Numbered from the stretch's first letter, positions 23,649 to 36,699 are shown. The stretch: 64,000 bases of DNA from Glandiceps talaboti (GCF_964340395.1 NC_135569.1:6624040-6688039); one strand, 5' to 3'. Made by a program: numbers and translations. The notes: generated by a model from the sequence alone, not told the origin.

Positions 23649-24399
23649 TATTAAGGTGTCATATATCGCCTTATCAAATTATGCAGTACTTAAAAATTCA
23701 TAAAAAAGAGCCGCATCCAGCCCTCTGGCTTATAGGACACAAAAAATATCAAATTAATACATAAATAAATAAATATCACATAAGTCTCAGTTGTAAAATA
23801 AAGTTTTTTGTATGGTTGAAGTTGTCATGTAAAAAGTTTGCACTAGATGTTTCAAATATTACCAGCAGATGTGTATGAAACTATAACATTCTCAGTGACC
23901 TTAAAGTGCATTAACTGCAACAATAAACTATTTTCATCGGAAAAATCGATAACAGGAAAACTGTTCAATTTTTCTATAAATGTTTTATACCTAACAAATC
24001 AATGAGTCTCTGATATTACTGAAAAAATCAAGCTGATAATAAATTTCTAAAATGAAGTAATTTCAATATGGTAATGATGATAATATAATTATAATATAAG
24101 AAATGAAATAATGGTAAATGTAATAGATAATATGACACAGATTCCACATGGCTGTATTTTCGCAAGTGTAGTGAGTAAAGTTTTGAAGAAAAACACCGCA
24201 AGCACGAGTGCAAATACATGAATGTGATCATCCACACTGGCACATGTCACTGGGCTCTCTTACAACCTATTATTACATTATATTTATCCAAATTTTGTAA
24301 AAAAAACCCAATTTATTAAATGTAACTGTTTTGTTTACATACATACTGACGCAAGCAAGCACTTACATGTACATGTATAAGGGTGGGGTGGATGGAGGG

Positions 24400-24574
24400 T
24401 AGTGTGCCCTCTAAGCCAATTTGACGTGTCACTGACACACACACACAATTTCTAGTGACACACTAAAATTTGGTGTTCCCCTATCTCTTACTATGTGGTG
24501 ACTGACAAGAAATGCCAGTTTTTATCATTTTGACCTGCAACAACAACATTTGGCTATCATTAGAAGGCACACTG
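24400..24574 (+). mobile_element. hAT-like MITE with readable target duplication
   Basis: TAGTGTGCCCTCTAA (first C changed to T) and TTAGAAGGCACACTG form the ends of a 175-bp copy. Flanking octamers atggaggg (24392-24399) and gtggaggg (24575-24582) agree at 7 of 8 positions. The interior contains an expanded CACACACACA tract absent from the other copies. Confidence 0.88.
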
Positions 24575-24579
24575 GTGGA

Positions 24580-26320
24580 GGGATGGGGTTTAGGTGGCAG
24601 GGTGATCATTTTGATTGGAAACTATATCAGTATATGTGCACCGGAGCGTTATGTGAGTGACATGTAACTAAGTACGTATTTTTCATAGAAGTTTTTATCC
24701 CATGAGGGCATTGAAAAAATGAGAGTACTTGGAAAAAGTCAATATGGTTTGACTGTAGTGAATACAATGAGATGTTCTGTCTGAGTGGCACAATCTTATC
24801 TGATTAGACTTTTACTTTTACTAGTGAAATAACGTACATAAAACAGGGATGTAGAATTATATAATGTTAGTGTAGATGCATGTCGGTGATGGTATTAACA
24901 GTCATCTTCTGGTGGTATTTTTTATAGTTGATGGCATAATAAGTGTTTCCTTGACATTATTGCATGCAAAATATCATCAAAGTGATCGTACAGTTTGCCT
25001 GCATGAAATTCATGAAAACCAAGTTTGAGTTGTGCCATTTAGCAAGTGATGGTAAAGTATCACCCATTAAACTTTACCCAATTCTCAGATTAGGGATTCA
25101 AATTTAGGAATGACAAAACAGTTGTCTGGCAGAGAGATATAACAAAATAATAATGGTCTTACAACTAATTTAAAAATAGTGAGTTTGTTTGAATGAAGTG
25201 AGTTAAGAAAATACTTCGCATAAAGACAAAATTAGATAAATACAACAAGATAACTGATATAAAAACAACGACGAGTGCCTCTAATTACATTGACGTGATG
25301 CCTTTTCCCGAGTTTGCGTATATTTGTGAAAGTTAGTTATGTTGCAAAATAAACTTATATGTAAGAGTCGGACTCGATTCATGGTTATAAGGTGTTAGTA
25401 GTGTTCTAATCAGTAAACATGTTATGGGATCCGAGACGGTGTTTATATAATGCACTTTGAGAAGTTAACGACACTAATTACGTTGTATGTCTTTGCATGA
25501 ATCTTGTCAAGTTCCTGATTGTCATGAGCAAGCAAACATACCGGTGTCGCTTTGAGAGTTGTACATGTATGTTATCCTTATATGGCGCCAATAAGATTCA
25601 ATGTAACTGTACACTAAATTGCAATTGGACTGTTGACCTTGAATTAAGGATCCGAGGAATTTTCAGCAATGATATTTTTATGGTCACCAAATAATTGAAT
25701 CATCATAATTAGTAATTTAAAATGATATACAAGATGAACAAAATTTTATAATTTAGCTGATGAAGCCATAGAAGGTAAAAAAAATATGTAATAGTTACTT
25801 TAAATACAGGAGATTTCGTCTTAGCTTGCAAATGCTATTGATCGATGTATCAAGATCAGTGATACTGATCGCAAGGTTTTATGTTGAGGTAAATGTAACA
25901 AACAAACATCCCTTGCAGTGGCACAGTGTCTGCTCTGTACTTTGTTGTAGTTCTCGGTTACCCAGACTCTCACTGCTGGGGCTCTTCTACGAGACCACCC
26001 AGACGAGAGTCTTGGGAAACCATGTTTCAACTACCCCGCACCTGGAGTTTCACAGTACATTCTCCCTCTATTAGGTAACACTGGATCATACAAATTGAAA
26101 AATTGAAAAATCAAACTTTATGAATTGTCATAATTTTATATGCAACATTTGATGTATGAAAAGCAACATCTCCTATTTTGATTTCTCTGTAGGAAATCAC
26201 ATTTCTTGGAGAATGAAATTTTTTTAAAAGTGAAAACACAATAATTATAAAAATGATTTAAAAGACAGAAATAGTATTCAATCATTAAAAATGATAGAGA
26301 TGAATTGCATATTAAGTGAA
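24580..26320 (+). other. Intron sequence, mostly unique
   Basis: No exon supported. The plus-strand frame at 25826-26074 and the minus-strand frame at 25821-26030 run across the inverted repeat at 25956-26021 and are not convincing. Confidence 0.35.
25956..26021. repeat. Inverted repeat with GC-rich stem
   Basis: GGTTACCCAGACTCTC (25956-25971) pairs with GAGAGTCTTGGGAAACC (26005-26021), with one bulge and one mismatch. The 33-base loop contains a further CTC/GAG pairing. The GC-rich composition differs from the surroundings, suggesting the end of a small mobile element. Confidence 0.6.
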
Positions 26321-26329
26321 TGCATATTT

Positions 26330-26641
26330 CTAATTATACCATGCATGAGCCCATTTAGAACAAAAAATATGGAATATATACTCTGGTCGTTCTACGTCAC
26401 GATAACGCGCGTCCATGTCACTGGTTCTGCTGTGTTCGAAATATGAGTCAAAACGTTCAAAATTATTTCCCCTATTACTGCCGCTGGTATAATTATGTTA
26501 TTCTCCAATATTTTTTTCATTCAACTAGAAAATACTCAACCTAAGTGTTGCAACTACTCGTTTCGAGACTCGTAGTGACAAAGGCCCCTTAGGTCACTCG
26601 TATTTTCCTTGGCTGCACGAAGACAAATATTGGGGAATAAC
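26330..26641 (+). mobile_element. Dispersed repeat with 50-bp foldback (family of 48435)
   Basis: The segment from ACCATGCA and AACAAAAAATATGGAATATA through TCACTGGTTCTGCTGTG and ATATGAGTCAAAACGTTC recurs at 15011 and, inverted, at 48435-48785. Its right part is itself an inverted repeat: TTATTCTCCAATATTT at 26498 pairs with AAATATTGGGGAATAA ending at 26640, with inner arms AAAATACTC..CCTAAG and CTTAGG..GTATTTT. Confidence 0.75.
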
Positions 26642-26644
26642 ATC

Positions 26645-29600
26645 TAAGTATATGAACTAAACATGATCTACTTATCACCATGAAATGGAGAGTAGCCGTC
26701 GGGTTAAAACACATTTTATAGCGGGGAATCTGAAACAGTCACTTCAACATCCTGTGGAGTGATTAGATAGTGTATATGTTGCATTGCTAAGAATAAACTA
26801 TCCCTGTTTGTTCTGTGCATACTTTATATTTTTAACGTAAGTATTATTAGTGAATAAGACTAGAGGTTCTAGTGGAAAGCTTTCGGTAACACTTTCGTTA
26901 TTGCAGTTGAGTGAAATTAGTTTAAAAAATGAGTAAGATCGCGATGTCTGGCTCGTTCTTTGCGATGTGAATAGCTAAAATCCATTGCTTTGTAGACGCG
27001 TGTTATCTCTAGATTCTGCTTGATGTGTGAAATCTGTAAAATAATGAAACTAGTTCCGAAGTGAATCATAAAACCTAGAATTTAATATAGTTTTAATAAT
27101 AATAATAATTATATCCAAAAGAAAATGAACAGAAAAATAAAATTTAAACAATGATAGTTCTAATTATGTTTAAAAATAACTTGTTTGAAGAAAAAGAGGA
27201 GATAGGATAGATGTCTGTTTTGTATAAAGCCTAGAATTTATATGGTTTTAATAATAATATCCAAAATAAAGGAATTGAACAGATGAATACTATTTTCTCA
27301 AATTATGCAATTATATTTCTCGGTAATATCATTGACATTTGTATTTTTGCAATATTTTTGTTCGGTTTTCGTCACTTCTCTTATAAGCGTAATATGGATT
27401 ACTTATTTTCAAGAAATTTTAGGAAATTATGTGATCCAGTCAGCTAGATTTGAATCAATTGTTATTGATTTCAGCGAAAATGCATAAAAAAGTATTTAAA
27501 AAAATAATTTTCTTTCTTAAGCACTGAGAAACAGATTTCTAATTTTTTATTCCCACTAGCACAAATAAAGTCTTTTATAGTGACTGACAATACAACACCG
27601 AAATCCAATATTTTTTTCACTATTTATTGATGTTTAGGTATCAAATTACCTCAAATTCAGTTTACAAGAAAAGATAGCAATTTAGAGTTTTTTGTGTAAA
27701 ATGAGTGGAATCTACTCAAAGCTATTTACAGTGAGCCTGTGAGTAGAGCCGATCTAATCAATGAGAAATATTCCCAGTTTGTTCTTAATATGGTTTCCTT
27801 GCTAAGTGTCATCGTTATAGCAATCATATGATATTTTCTTTGCTTGGAGCTATAATGTCCATGATGGCTGTTTCACAAGTGGGAAATGTACTTCAACCAG
27901 CTCGTAAATGGTTCAGAGTCCGTCTGGTATTAGCAATTTCAATCATCAATTGTTACAGATGTAATTCGTTATCTGTTTTTGTTTTGTGCAAAAGGGGCTT
28001 GAAGTTGATGGAGCGTAGATGTATGTACGCATCCTCGCCCGGAGGCAGGACAAACCAGACATTTGCTCTCTATTCATCTGTTCATACAGTATGAACAGAA
28101 TAAATGTGACTCACTCTTTCTCATTAGCAAACCTTAGATGCCTCAAGGACTTTTTGTGTTATTTATTACCATGGCAACCCTCTGTGTAGAAAGCTATGAA
28201 ACGATTATTGAGTAGCCACACTGCTGCTTCTTCCATTCTGCAAGGCAACCTAAATGTTTTGCTGGGTCAACAGCTCCACAAAAAATGGCATATTCTGTGT
28301 TGTAAGGTACCGCAAGGGGTCATGATTCAAGCGATGATTTCCCCACTTCATGTCATTTTTGTGGTATCAGCTGTCGAAGTACAGAAATGCTTGAAGCATT
28401 ACCAAGTGTCTCTGCAGTGAAGAGAAGCTGCTAAGACGTAGATGTAGGTGTATCGTATATGTGAAGCAATGGTTTGTCAACTGCGTATTGCGTTCAACAA
28501 CAGATGCTGTACTGACTGTAAGTGTACATACGCGTATATGTATAATGCGTAGATATATCACCTAAGAATCAGCCGTTTGCTTGTTTACCAGCACTGTTTA
28601 CCCTGCTGTGCCTGTCTACCACACGTAGATGCTATTATCACTGCTTTTGTCACCGTATTTCACCTCTTTATAATCATGTACTTATGTAAAAAATTTCATT
28701 CATTTAAAGTGAAATACAAGTTTTGCTTCTGTTTGCTTCTTGTGCCACATCGTGTCACCAACAGCAGTAATGTACTATCAGAAAGAGAAATTATCTTAAC
28801 ATCATAGCAAATATGATTTACATTTAAATAACTTTGGAAAACGTTTCTGAATATTTGTATGTATGTCACAATGTAATAGTAATAACGTCAATTTGAATTC
28901 TTAAACATGGGAATTGGGAATCAAAGTCAGATTTTACTGATAGCTAAAAAACAGACAAATTCTATAATTGATTATTGCAGTGCAGTTTTATTTTCTGCTT
29001 GCTATAATTCCACTCAATTTATATATTATGCAATTTATTGAATGAAGCCCTGGATGTGCAGATCATGTATTTTGTTTGTTACTCTCAAATAGTATTTTAT
29101 ATATCGGCAAAATGGTAATAAGTTATACGTTTCAAATTGCTTACTGTGGTGCGTATTTTCTGCTTAAAATAATGTGAATGTAGACCGAGATCTTTTAAAT
29201 GTATTTTGTTTGTAACTCTCGCATTGTATTTTATAAATACACAGTGTAATTATAAGTTATACTTTTCAATACTTATCATGGTGTTTTTTTTAATTTTTTT
29301 GCTTAATAACAAGACAACATTTATTATATGTATGTGATATCATGGATGTGGAACAGTTGGCTCCAAAATATGTATTTTTTATGTTGATTTGAACTCTCAA
29401 TTTTTGTCTATTGGAATTTCTATCTTCCGTATCTGTCATGAACAGTCCATATTTTTAGAATTTAGAGAGCTTCTCCCAAGCAGGAATTGAAATTTGCAGT
29501 AATCAAGAGCGTATAGACTACCAAACATTGTATCTTGACTACTAAATTTATAATGTGGTAGTCTGTAAGACCCGAGGAAATCAATGGAAAATTGTAGTTG

Positions 29601-30540
29601 AAACAGTTCACTTGGATAAATTTGACTATCAGCCCAAAAGTTAAATTCGAGCCCTACCTGTAGAAACCTACAATCTACATTTGTAACTTGGATGATACTC
29701 ATTGTAAGGTTTACTGTGATGTTCGCTGCGATGGGGCATTTATCTCATAGAATTCAAATTTTCTTACATTAGGTATTGAATGTGTGGTTCTCAACGTTAT
29801 ATATCTGTTGGCATGATGATGATGAGGAATGAATGTGAATTAAACATTTCTGAGAAAATATGTTGCTCTTTTTTGAGAATTTCAACCTTCTAGTAAACAG
29901 TGATGGGGAAAATCTGATAGAATATACATAATATTGTACAGTATACAATTGAGTATACATTTGAATAGTGAACATTGGTAAGAATTGTTCGAGTGTCTTG
30001 TGTGGATTTTTTTCTAATTTTTACTCTTTAAACTGTAAGACCGACACAAGATGTATGCACTGAATAAGATGTACTAGCAAGTATGAAGGAATGACTGTTT
30101 CTCAGGTTGGGGATTAAGGAGGGGATGGGGGTGAAGGGGGTTATGATGAAGACCAGCCAACAGTTTCCCATATGTAACATAGAGAGCACATTTAGAACAG
30201 AAGATAACAGGCTGTGAAGTAAAATTGGGTATTAGACTGACAGATGAGGTATTTTTCTCGTACCACACTACTGACTCAACGAGCTGACTCAAGATGACTT
30301 GTTAAATGAAGTGTCATGGCAACCATTGTGTATCTTTCAGGGTGAATAAAGACTGAGCATCTTAGTTCAGCAATTTCTTAAAACTGAATTCAAGTATTTA
30401 TATTTTTTTTGTAAAGAAATTTTGTCTGGAATACTTCAAAACAATTCTGAAATTACTTCATATAAAATTGAAAGATTTGAAAGACTTTTATTTCTGTATC
30501 AGTGTTCATAATATCAATTATTAATATTGCATTTGCCATC
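26645..30540 (+). other. Intron sequence with small local duplications
   Basis: No exon is supported. Two-copy duplications are seen: 27070-27140 with 27225-27295 (CCTAGAATTTA, GTTTTAATAATAAT) and 29060-29170 with 29190-29305 (TGTATTTTGTTTGT, AGTTATAC). The plus-strand frames at 27828-28094 and 28196-28420 lack splice context and family resemblance. Confidence 0.4.
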
Positions 30541-30547
30541 CATAAGT

Positions 30548-30965
30548 GATTATTGAATTTGCATATTTATGCAGTTTGTCATAAGTTATTCAAATAGGAT
30601 TAATAAATATGCATATTTATGCAAATTTGACAAACCTATGATGAACCAATTTCTGTTTTTTACATCATTGATTTGAAAGGATTAGATTTGTATGTCATCA
30701 ATTTACTTAACATTTATACAACTTTCTCAAACTAATACAAAATCAGTCTTTATTTCACTTGAAATTCATTTATAATTTATTCATAAGAAATCTGTAAATT
30801 TGCATATTTAATGCAAATATGTCCACGCAAAGCCAAATTATTACCCAAGTAAATTTGCATATGTCATGCAAATTTGTCAATTTAAAGCCAAAGTTGTATC
30901 TTAGAATTTGCATAATTTATTCATATGAATAAGTATATTTGCATATTTCATGTTAATTGGCCAAT
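30548..30965 (+). repeat. Octamer-pair tandem repeat (ATTTGCAT / ATGCAAAT)
   Basis: Eight perfect octamers occur here: ATTTGCAT at 30557, 30798, 30853, 30906 and 30937; ATGCAAAT at 30619, 30811 and 30866. At 30798/30811 and 30853/30866 they form inverted pairs with a 5-base spacer. Starts at 30798, 30853 and 30906 show a 53-55-bp tandem unit that also includes CAAAGCCAAA. The octamer is the classic POU-domain (Oct) binding site; actual binding is inferred. Confidence 0.8.
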
Positions 30966-31417
30966 TGCAAGCAGTGGTTTAAGTATGATTCTGTAAGTGT
31001 AATACTGTGAGATGCAGCAAAAACCATGGTCAAATACATATAAACTCAGCTTGTGCCTCTTTTACTGAGAATGGGTTGAATTTTTCTGTGACAAGGTTTA
31101 AACAGTTTATTTCTGCGGCACATATGTTATAAGAAAGATGCCCAATAATAATTCAAATTATGTCTGTAAATTATGCGATTTCTATAATCAACTACAAACC
31201 TAATGATCACAAATAGTTGTATAAATTGATGAGAACTGTCCAACTTTATTGGATTGGTTTTACTAAACATGATAACAATCTGCTTTTATCTACTATCTAA
31301 ATATAATCTACAATTTACTTGTAATTCATCATTCTCATTCGTTTACTCATTTACTGTATAGTTTTCTATAACATTGCCCAAGAAGACAAATGAGGTAATT
31401 ACCCATTCTCTGAAATG

Positions 31418-31430
31418 AATGAATGAGAGC

Positions 31431-31480
<50 letters not shown>

Positions 31481-31625
31481 CAGACAGAGAGCGACAGAGA
31501 GAGAGAGACAGCCAGACAGACAGACAGACACACACACAATTTGAACAAGAGACAGAGACAGAGACAGACAAAGAGCGACAGAGAGAGACAGCCAGACAGA
31601 CAGACACACACACACAACTTGAACA

Positions 31626-31657
<32 letters not shown>

Positions 31658-31760
31658 GAAACAGACAGCAAGGAGAGACAGATACGAGATAGATGAGGGA
31701 GAGACAGGGAGCGACACAGACAGAGCCAGAGATGATCAGAGAGACAGAAAGAGAGAAAAA
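31418..31760 (+). repeat. Mixed GA / GACA / CA microsatellite
   Basis: Alternating blocks of GAGA, GACAGA, (CAGA)n and (CA)n, with a roughly 100-bp internal duplication (GACAGCCAGACAGACAGACA.. at about 31507 and again at 31588). All open frames over it are low-complexity artefacts. Confidence 0.95.
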
Positions 31761-31769
31761 CACAGAATA

Positions 31770-33460
31770 TAATTGATGTTATATATGAAAATATATTATG
31801 CAGATAATGTAGATATGCAAATGAACATACAAGTGGTGTCATAGATATGCAGATGAGTATGCAAATAAGGTCATAGATATACCATTAAGTTGTGCAGGAG
31901 ATATATTTTCAGATGGTTTGACACTTTACACAGATCTACACGACAAAAATGGTGAACTCACTATCTCATGATTAGTTCAATTAATTTTGTTTAATCATAT
32001 GTGTCCATTCATATTTATCAAAGAAATGTGAAAAGCTAATATACATGTATATTTCATTAGAAGTAAAGAATTCCCGTCGGCATCTGCATCTTGAAATTTG
32101 GTCAATATTCATGATAGTACTGACTGCAGGGTGTGCATTGCATGTCTAAATTTAACTACAGTCTACGATTGCCTTCGTTATGAACGCTGTTGGCAAGTAA
32201 AATGACACAGTAAACTATTGATTCTATGTGTTAGTTATCCTAAACCATCAGATATATACTTCTTGCATTGAGTATTATAGCTTTCTATATTGTGGTTTGT
32301 GGATATTCCAATGCTGTGATCATTGTTACGGCTACAAATGTATCCTTGCGTCAATAAACAGGTCCACAAAATACATAGCCTGTGGGCCAACTGTAATAAA
32401 AACCCAGACAAGAACTACTTAAAGTTACAAAACACAGCACAAAATACCCATTACTACCCCAGTATTGTGTCCATATCATTTTATGATTATCTCCGTTTCC
32501 ATAGAAACAGTAATAACAAAGTGCACTTTTCCAATATGGCCGTCGTATAGTTAATTCAGGGTTTTATCCGGAGGCAGGGGTTAGGAAAGACAAGAATTTT
32601 TAGCCAATTATCTAAAGAAAAGTAGTAATTTTATCGATAGAAATCCAATGATTTGTAATTGCAGTATTCTTAAGATGATTAAACAGAGTAAATTTGTGTT
32701 GTTAGATGATAGACAAAACTGATAATAATAGTCGGGGTAAGAATATAAAATCGGAACAAAGGACGTCTGGGTTTTTACAAAGAAATGGTAAAATAGGCAG
32801 ACCCGGATGGTGTGACTAAGAACTATAAGAACCTTTGAGAAATGATGAATGGTTTATTCAGACAAGATAAATCTGTAGTGTCTTGAATGAGGAATATTGA
32901 AAGACATAACCCAGGTTTTTTTCTTCTCAGTTTTTTTTTTCAAACCATGACAGAATGCGAATGGAATGCCACAATAGTAATTAGCATAGTTCGAAATGCA
33001 TGTAAGATAATTCCTATATCGTATAAGGGTATTGCTGGTCAAACACTTTATGAACCCAGGATGATCAGTTAAGAGTTCACAGTACACTGCCTGCACTGAA
33101 AATATTTCATGAAAAAAAAAATCATCAGAAGAATGAAAAAATGCACCAGAATGTAAAACTGATGTTTGACATGAATATAAGATGTGTACTGCTAAGCTGA
33201 CAGTGTCACACCTTACTGAGGACAAAATTTAGCTGGAAGTGCCAAAAGTGATAAGAATTTTTTAATCTGTAACTAATCCTGACTCAGCCGTAACTGCTTG
33301 TATCGCAATGCTGTTAATGATTTTAGCAGTCTAGTGCAATATGGTAATACTGTTCAATACCCCAGATCAGTATTCCCTAATTTCAGAAATCATGTGAACA
33401 TACACACAGATGTAGGATAATTGTAAGAGTAGCCAGTCAAATGTGAAAAGTAGGTGGTAA
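31770..33460 (+). other. Intron sequence, nothing recognised
   Basis: No exon supported. Two further ATGCAAAT octamers (31815 and 31859) continue the motif enrichment seen at 30.5-31 kb. The minus-strand frame at 32854-33225 shows no family features. Confidence 0.35.
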
Positions 33461-33462
33461 TA

Positions 33463-33852
33463 CAGCTAAAATGATGTTGGTTTGGTGTTTCACTCATGTA
33501 ACATGACATTTGGTACATACACTCAGACAATTTTTAATGCAAAAGAAATTACATAGGTGCCATGCACAGTGGGGATGTAGAAGTAGTCAAGTTGATATGT
33601 TGATTATCAGTTAGAAAATAAACAATTGCAGCCATTAAAATCATCAAGTCCATGTGTAATCATTAGAAACCTGTTTTTACTGCACTGTGAAAGAATAGCA
33701 ATGCTTATCAGTGTTCAATGAGATTGGGCAAAGGATCCTGCTGTGTTTGTTGTGTCTCTGTTATTGTTAGTCTAGAGTTGAAATATGTCTAGCTCTGTGT
33801 CAAAAATGTAATGTCCCATGAGTAAAACACCAAACCGACATCATTTCAACTG
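33463..33852. mobile_element. TA-flanked MITE with 55-bp terminal inverted repeats
   Basis: The left end CAGCTAAAATGATGTTGG..TTTGGTGTTTCACTCATG and the complement of the right end CAGTTGAAATGATGTCGG..TTTGGTGTTTTACTCATG match over about 55 bases. TA lies immediately outside both ends (33461-33462 and 33853-33854), the duplication left by Tc1/mariner-type transposases. The element is 390 bp and encodes nothing recognisable. A fragment of one end is at 23184. Confidence 0.85.
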
Positions 33853-34599
33853 TATCTATGCATGTACGAGACACATAAACCTGTCCAGCGATGAAAATGT
33901 ACTGATTGAAACAAAGAATTTTTGAAACAAGTTCCTAAAAAATGGCTGGCATAAACAGTGTGGAGTAGCCGTTTGTTTGTGCCAGCTATCCGCCGTTATC
34001 CATGTGTGAAGTTTGCTGTTTCTAACAAATATATGTAAAAATAACAGAAGCCCATAGAATGCATTATACTAGAGTATCAGTTGTCAGGTGTATTTGCTCT
34101 CTGAGTTTTGCTTGTGTTGCACTTATAGTCAGTCAGAACATTGCATGCACTTGTGACTCATGCAAATACTCTAAGTACATGTGCGCCACACAGGTAGTCA
34201 TGCATCATAGCGTTCTCTTCTATCATGTCAATTTGGCCTTACATTCAAATCCCAAACTCCAATAGTACAATCTCTGTCACGTTCTCTGACATCTTAAATG
34301 CTGTATTTTTTGGAACATGAAATTTCCAGAGAAAAACAAGGGTTGCTCTACTCTCCCATCTGATTTGGTGAATCGACTAGAAGTGATTTTAGCTACAGAT
34401 GAGGAGTCGATTAAAGTGTGCTTGGCAATTACCCAGGTACTTCTAGTCATGTCACTTTTGTAAGGCAATATGTCAATTTCACAGCCAATTAAAAAGGAAA
34501 GTAAGTATCTTGATTGTTCTTTAATTATCTCTAGTACTCTACATTTACAAGGGTAGGAATTGTACTTAAAAGTAAATGGATATGACTGTTGGCGGTTCC

Positions 34600-35415
34600 A
34601 CTTTCGTCTCCCCATGGAACGCTGTTTATTCCAGTGTTTCTGTTTAAGGGTAGTAAGCAGGTAAAATCTACCTGAGTTCCCAGTCATTTTACCAGTGTGC
34701 TTTCCCAGTGTTTCTGTTCAAGGGTAGTAAGCAGGTAAAATCTACCTGAGTTCCCCTGTCATTTTATTGGGTTCCCTACCAGTATTTTTGTTAAGGGTGA
34801 TAAGCAGGTAACATCTACCTGAGTTCCCCTGTCATTTTATTGGGTTCCCTACCAGTATTTTTGTTAAGGGTGATAAGCAGGTAACATCTACCTGAGTTCC
34901 ATTGTCATTTTACCAGTATTTCCTACACAATGTATAATCTACATGTGTTTTTGTTAAGGGTGGTAAGCAGGTAAAATCTACCTGATCAGCCCCCCTGTCA
35001 TTTTACCAGGGTTCCATTACCTGTGTTTTTGTTAAGGGTGGTAGATAGGTAAAATCTCTACCTGAGTCCCCCTGTCATTTTACCAGGGTTCCATTGCTAG
35101 TGTTTTTGTTAAGGGTGGTAAGTAGGTAAAATCTCTACCTGAGTTCCCCTATCATTTTACCAGGGTTCCATTACCTGTGTTTTTGTTAAGGGTAGTAAGT
35201 AGGTAAAATCTCTACCTGAGTTCCCCTGTCATTTTACCAGGGTTCCATTACCAGTGTTTTTGTTAAGGGCATTAACCAGGTAAATCCTGTCGCTGGTTTC
35301 ATTTTCGTCTCCCCATAGAACTCTATGTATTCCAATATGTTTGTTAAGGGTGTTAAGCAGGTAAAATCTACCTGAGTTCCATAGTCATTTTACCAGGGTT
35401 CCCCACCAAAATTCT
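34600..35415 (+). repeat. Minisatellite, about 73-75-bp unit (locus 2)
   Basis: About ten units share GTAAAATCTACCTGAGTTCC, CTGTCATTTTACCAGGGTTC and TTTTTGTTAAGGGTGGTAAG. Unit starts at 34661, 34735, 34808 and 34881 give periods of 74, 73 and 73. Two units are broken by a CATTTTCGTCTCCCCATAGAAC-like insert (near 34605 and 35300), perhaps marking the array's original borders or a duplicated junction. The same unit family is at 5640-6320. Confidence 0.9.
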
Positions 35416-35525
35416 GTATAATGTATGGGAAGCTATGCCAAATTTACCACGTTCTCCTTTTCTGCTACCGGAGTGCCCCAACCTTATCGAAAAAATTTTT
35501 CTTCCACACAATTCAAATACTTATT

Positions 35526-35567
35526 ATATGGATGTATGTATGTATAATATGTATGTATGTATGTATG

Positions 35568-35601
<34 letters not shown>

Positions 35602-35779
35602 TGTATGTATGTATGTATGTGTATGTATGTATGTATGTATGTATGTATGTATGTATGTATGTATCATTGTATGTATGTATGTATGTATGTATGTATGTCT
35701 GTATGTCTGTATGTGTGTATGTGTGTATGTGTATGTATGTATGTATGTATGTGTGTGTGTATGTATGTATGTATGTATG

Positions 35780-35810
<31 letters not shown>
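35526..35810 (+). repeat. (GTAT)n tetranucleotide array
   Basis: About 285 bases of GTAT with GTGT, GTCT and ATAT interruptions. Long open frames on both strands here are artefacts of the repeat. Confidence 0.97.
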
Positions 35811-35812
<2 letters not shown>

Positions 35813-35899
35813 TAATTTTCTATGCATACTGTGTCGTGACTTTGATATAGAGGATGTAATAATAAAAAGAATTATGGATATATTTATCAAAAATACTTT

Positions 35900-36355
35900 G
35901 AAGTCCATGTGTATTGCAAGTCTAGACTAGCATAGGGAGTAAACATGCATATACACAGTTTGTCCTTGGCCTTGACCTCACCTAACTTGTTATTTTGGTC
36001 CTCAACAATGAAAGTCATTTACTCTTAGGGAGGGGTGTGGTCGTTATTTTGAATGATGAAACGTAGTTTTGAGTAGATTTTTAGAAGCTCCAGTTTTCAC
36101 AACCATGGTAACAAAGACGTTCGTTTCAACTTTTGTACAAATATTACATGTGAAAACATTTTTTTTTTTTTGGTGTAACTGACAAGGTTGTTTCAGGAGT
36201 CAAAATAATTTTTAAAAATCTAATAGACCACTGGATAACTAGAAAGTAATATTTTTTAAAGTTCTTGTCCAAATCAAAGTGTATTTTTCCTCACTGTTAA
36301 TATTTTTTGGCAGTCTACATATTTGCAGCTGTAATTGATTAATCTGATCCATTTT
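35900..36355 (+). other. Intron sequence, nothing recognised
   Basis: AT-rich, no open frame or repeat of note. Confidence 0.35.
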
Positions 36356-36357
36356 TA

Positions 36358-36697
36358 TCTCATGGTTTCGATTACGCTCAATTTTAGAATAGATTTTTAG
36401 GTAGATTTTTTATTTTATATTTTTTATAATTTTTTTTCATATGTGAGTCTCTAGTTCAGGTAGTTATGCTTTCCGTCATTTTCCATATGGTCTCTATGTT
36501 ATTGGTTTCTTCTCATCTGATATACAACCACTAGAGATTGGAAGAACAGTTTTATATTGTCTTTTTAAGTTGCGAGACTTCACAATTTTCGCGATATTAT
36601 TTTTTTCTCGAATTCGTTAAAAAAAAGTTTCGGGTCGGCAGTGAAAATCTAGGTGGGGTCGGGTAACTGGAACCAAAGAATTCTTTTTTAGGCATTA
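36358..36697 (-). mobile_element. MITE, GGCC-ended family, degraded ends
   Basis: Inverted relative to the copy at 4484. It contains ATTACGCTCAATTTTAGAAT at the left, and TCGGCAGTGAAAATCTAGG plus GGGTAACTGGAACCAAAGAA at the right. The terminal GGCC motifs have decayed, so the borders are approximate. Confidence 0.75.
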
Positions 36698-36699
36698 GG

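Noticed and set aside
23193-23764. Three long overlapping plus-strand frames rich in Tyr, Cys and Leu
   Set aside because: They are readings of the TTATG pentanucleotide array in three frames.
31343-31842. Long minus- and plus-strand frames of Ser/Leu/Cys/Val or Arg/Glu/Thr repeats
   Set aside because: They are translations of the GA/GACA/CA microsatellite.
34277-34687. 136-residue minus-strand frame
   Set aside because: Its N-terminal part runs into the 74-bp minisatellite and there is no recognisable domain or splice context.
35421-35908. Frames with MYVC or IHTY repeats
   Set aside because: They are translations of the GTAT tetranucleotide array.
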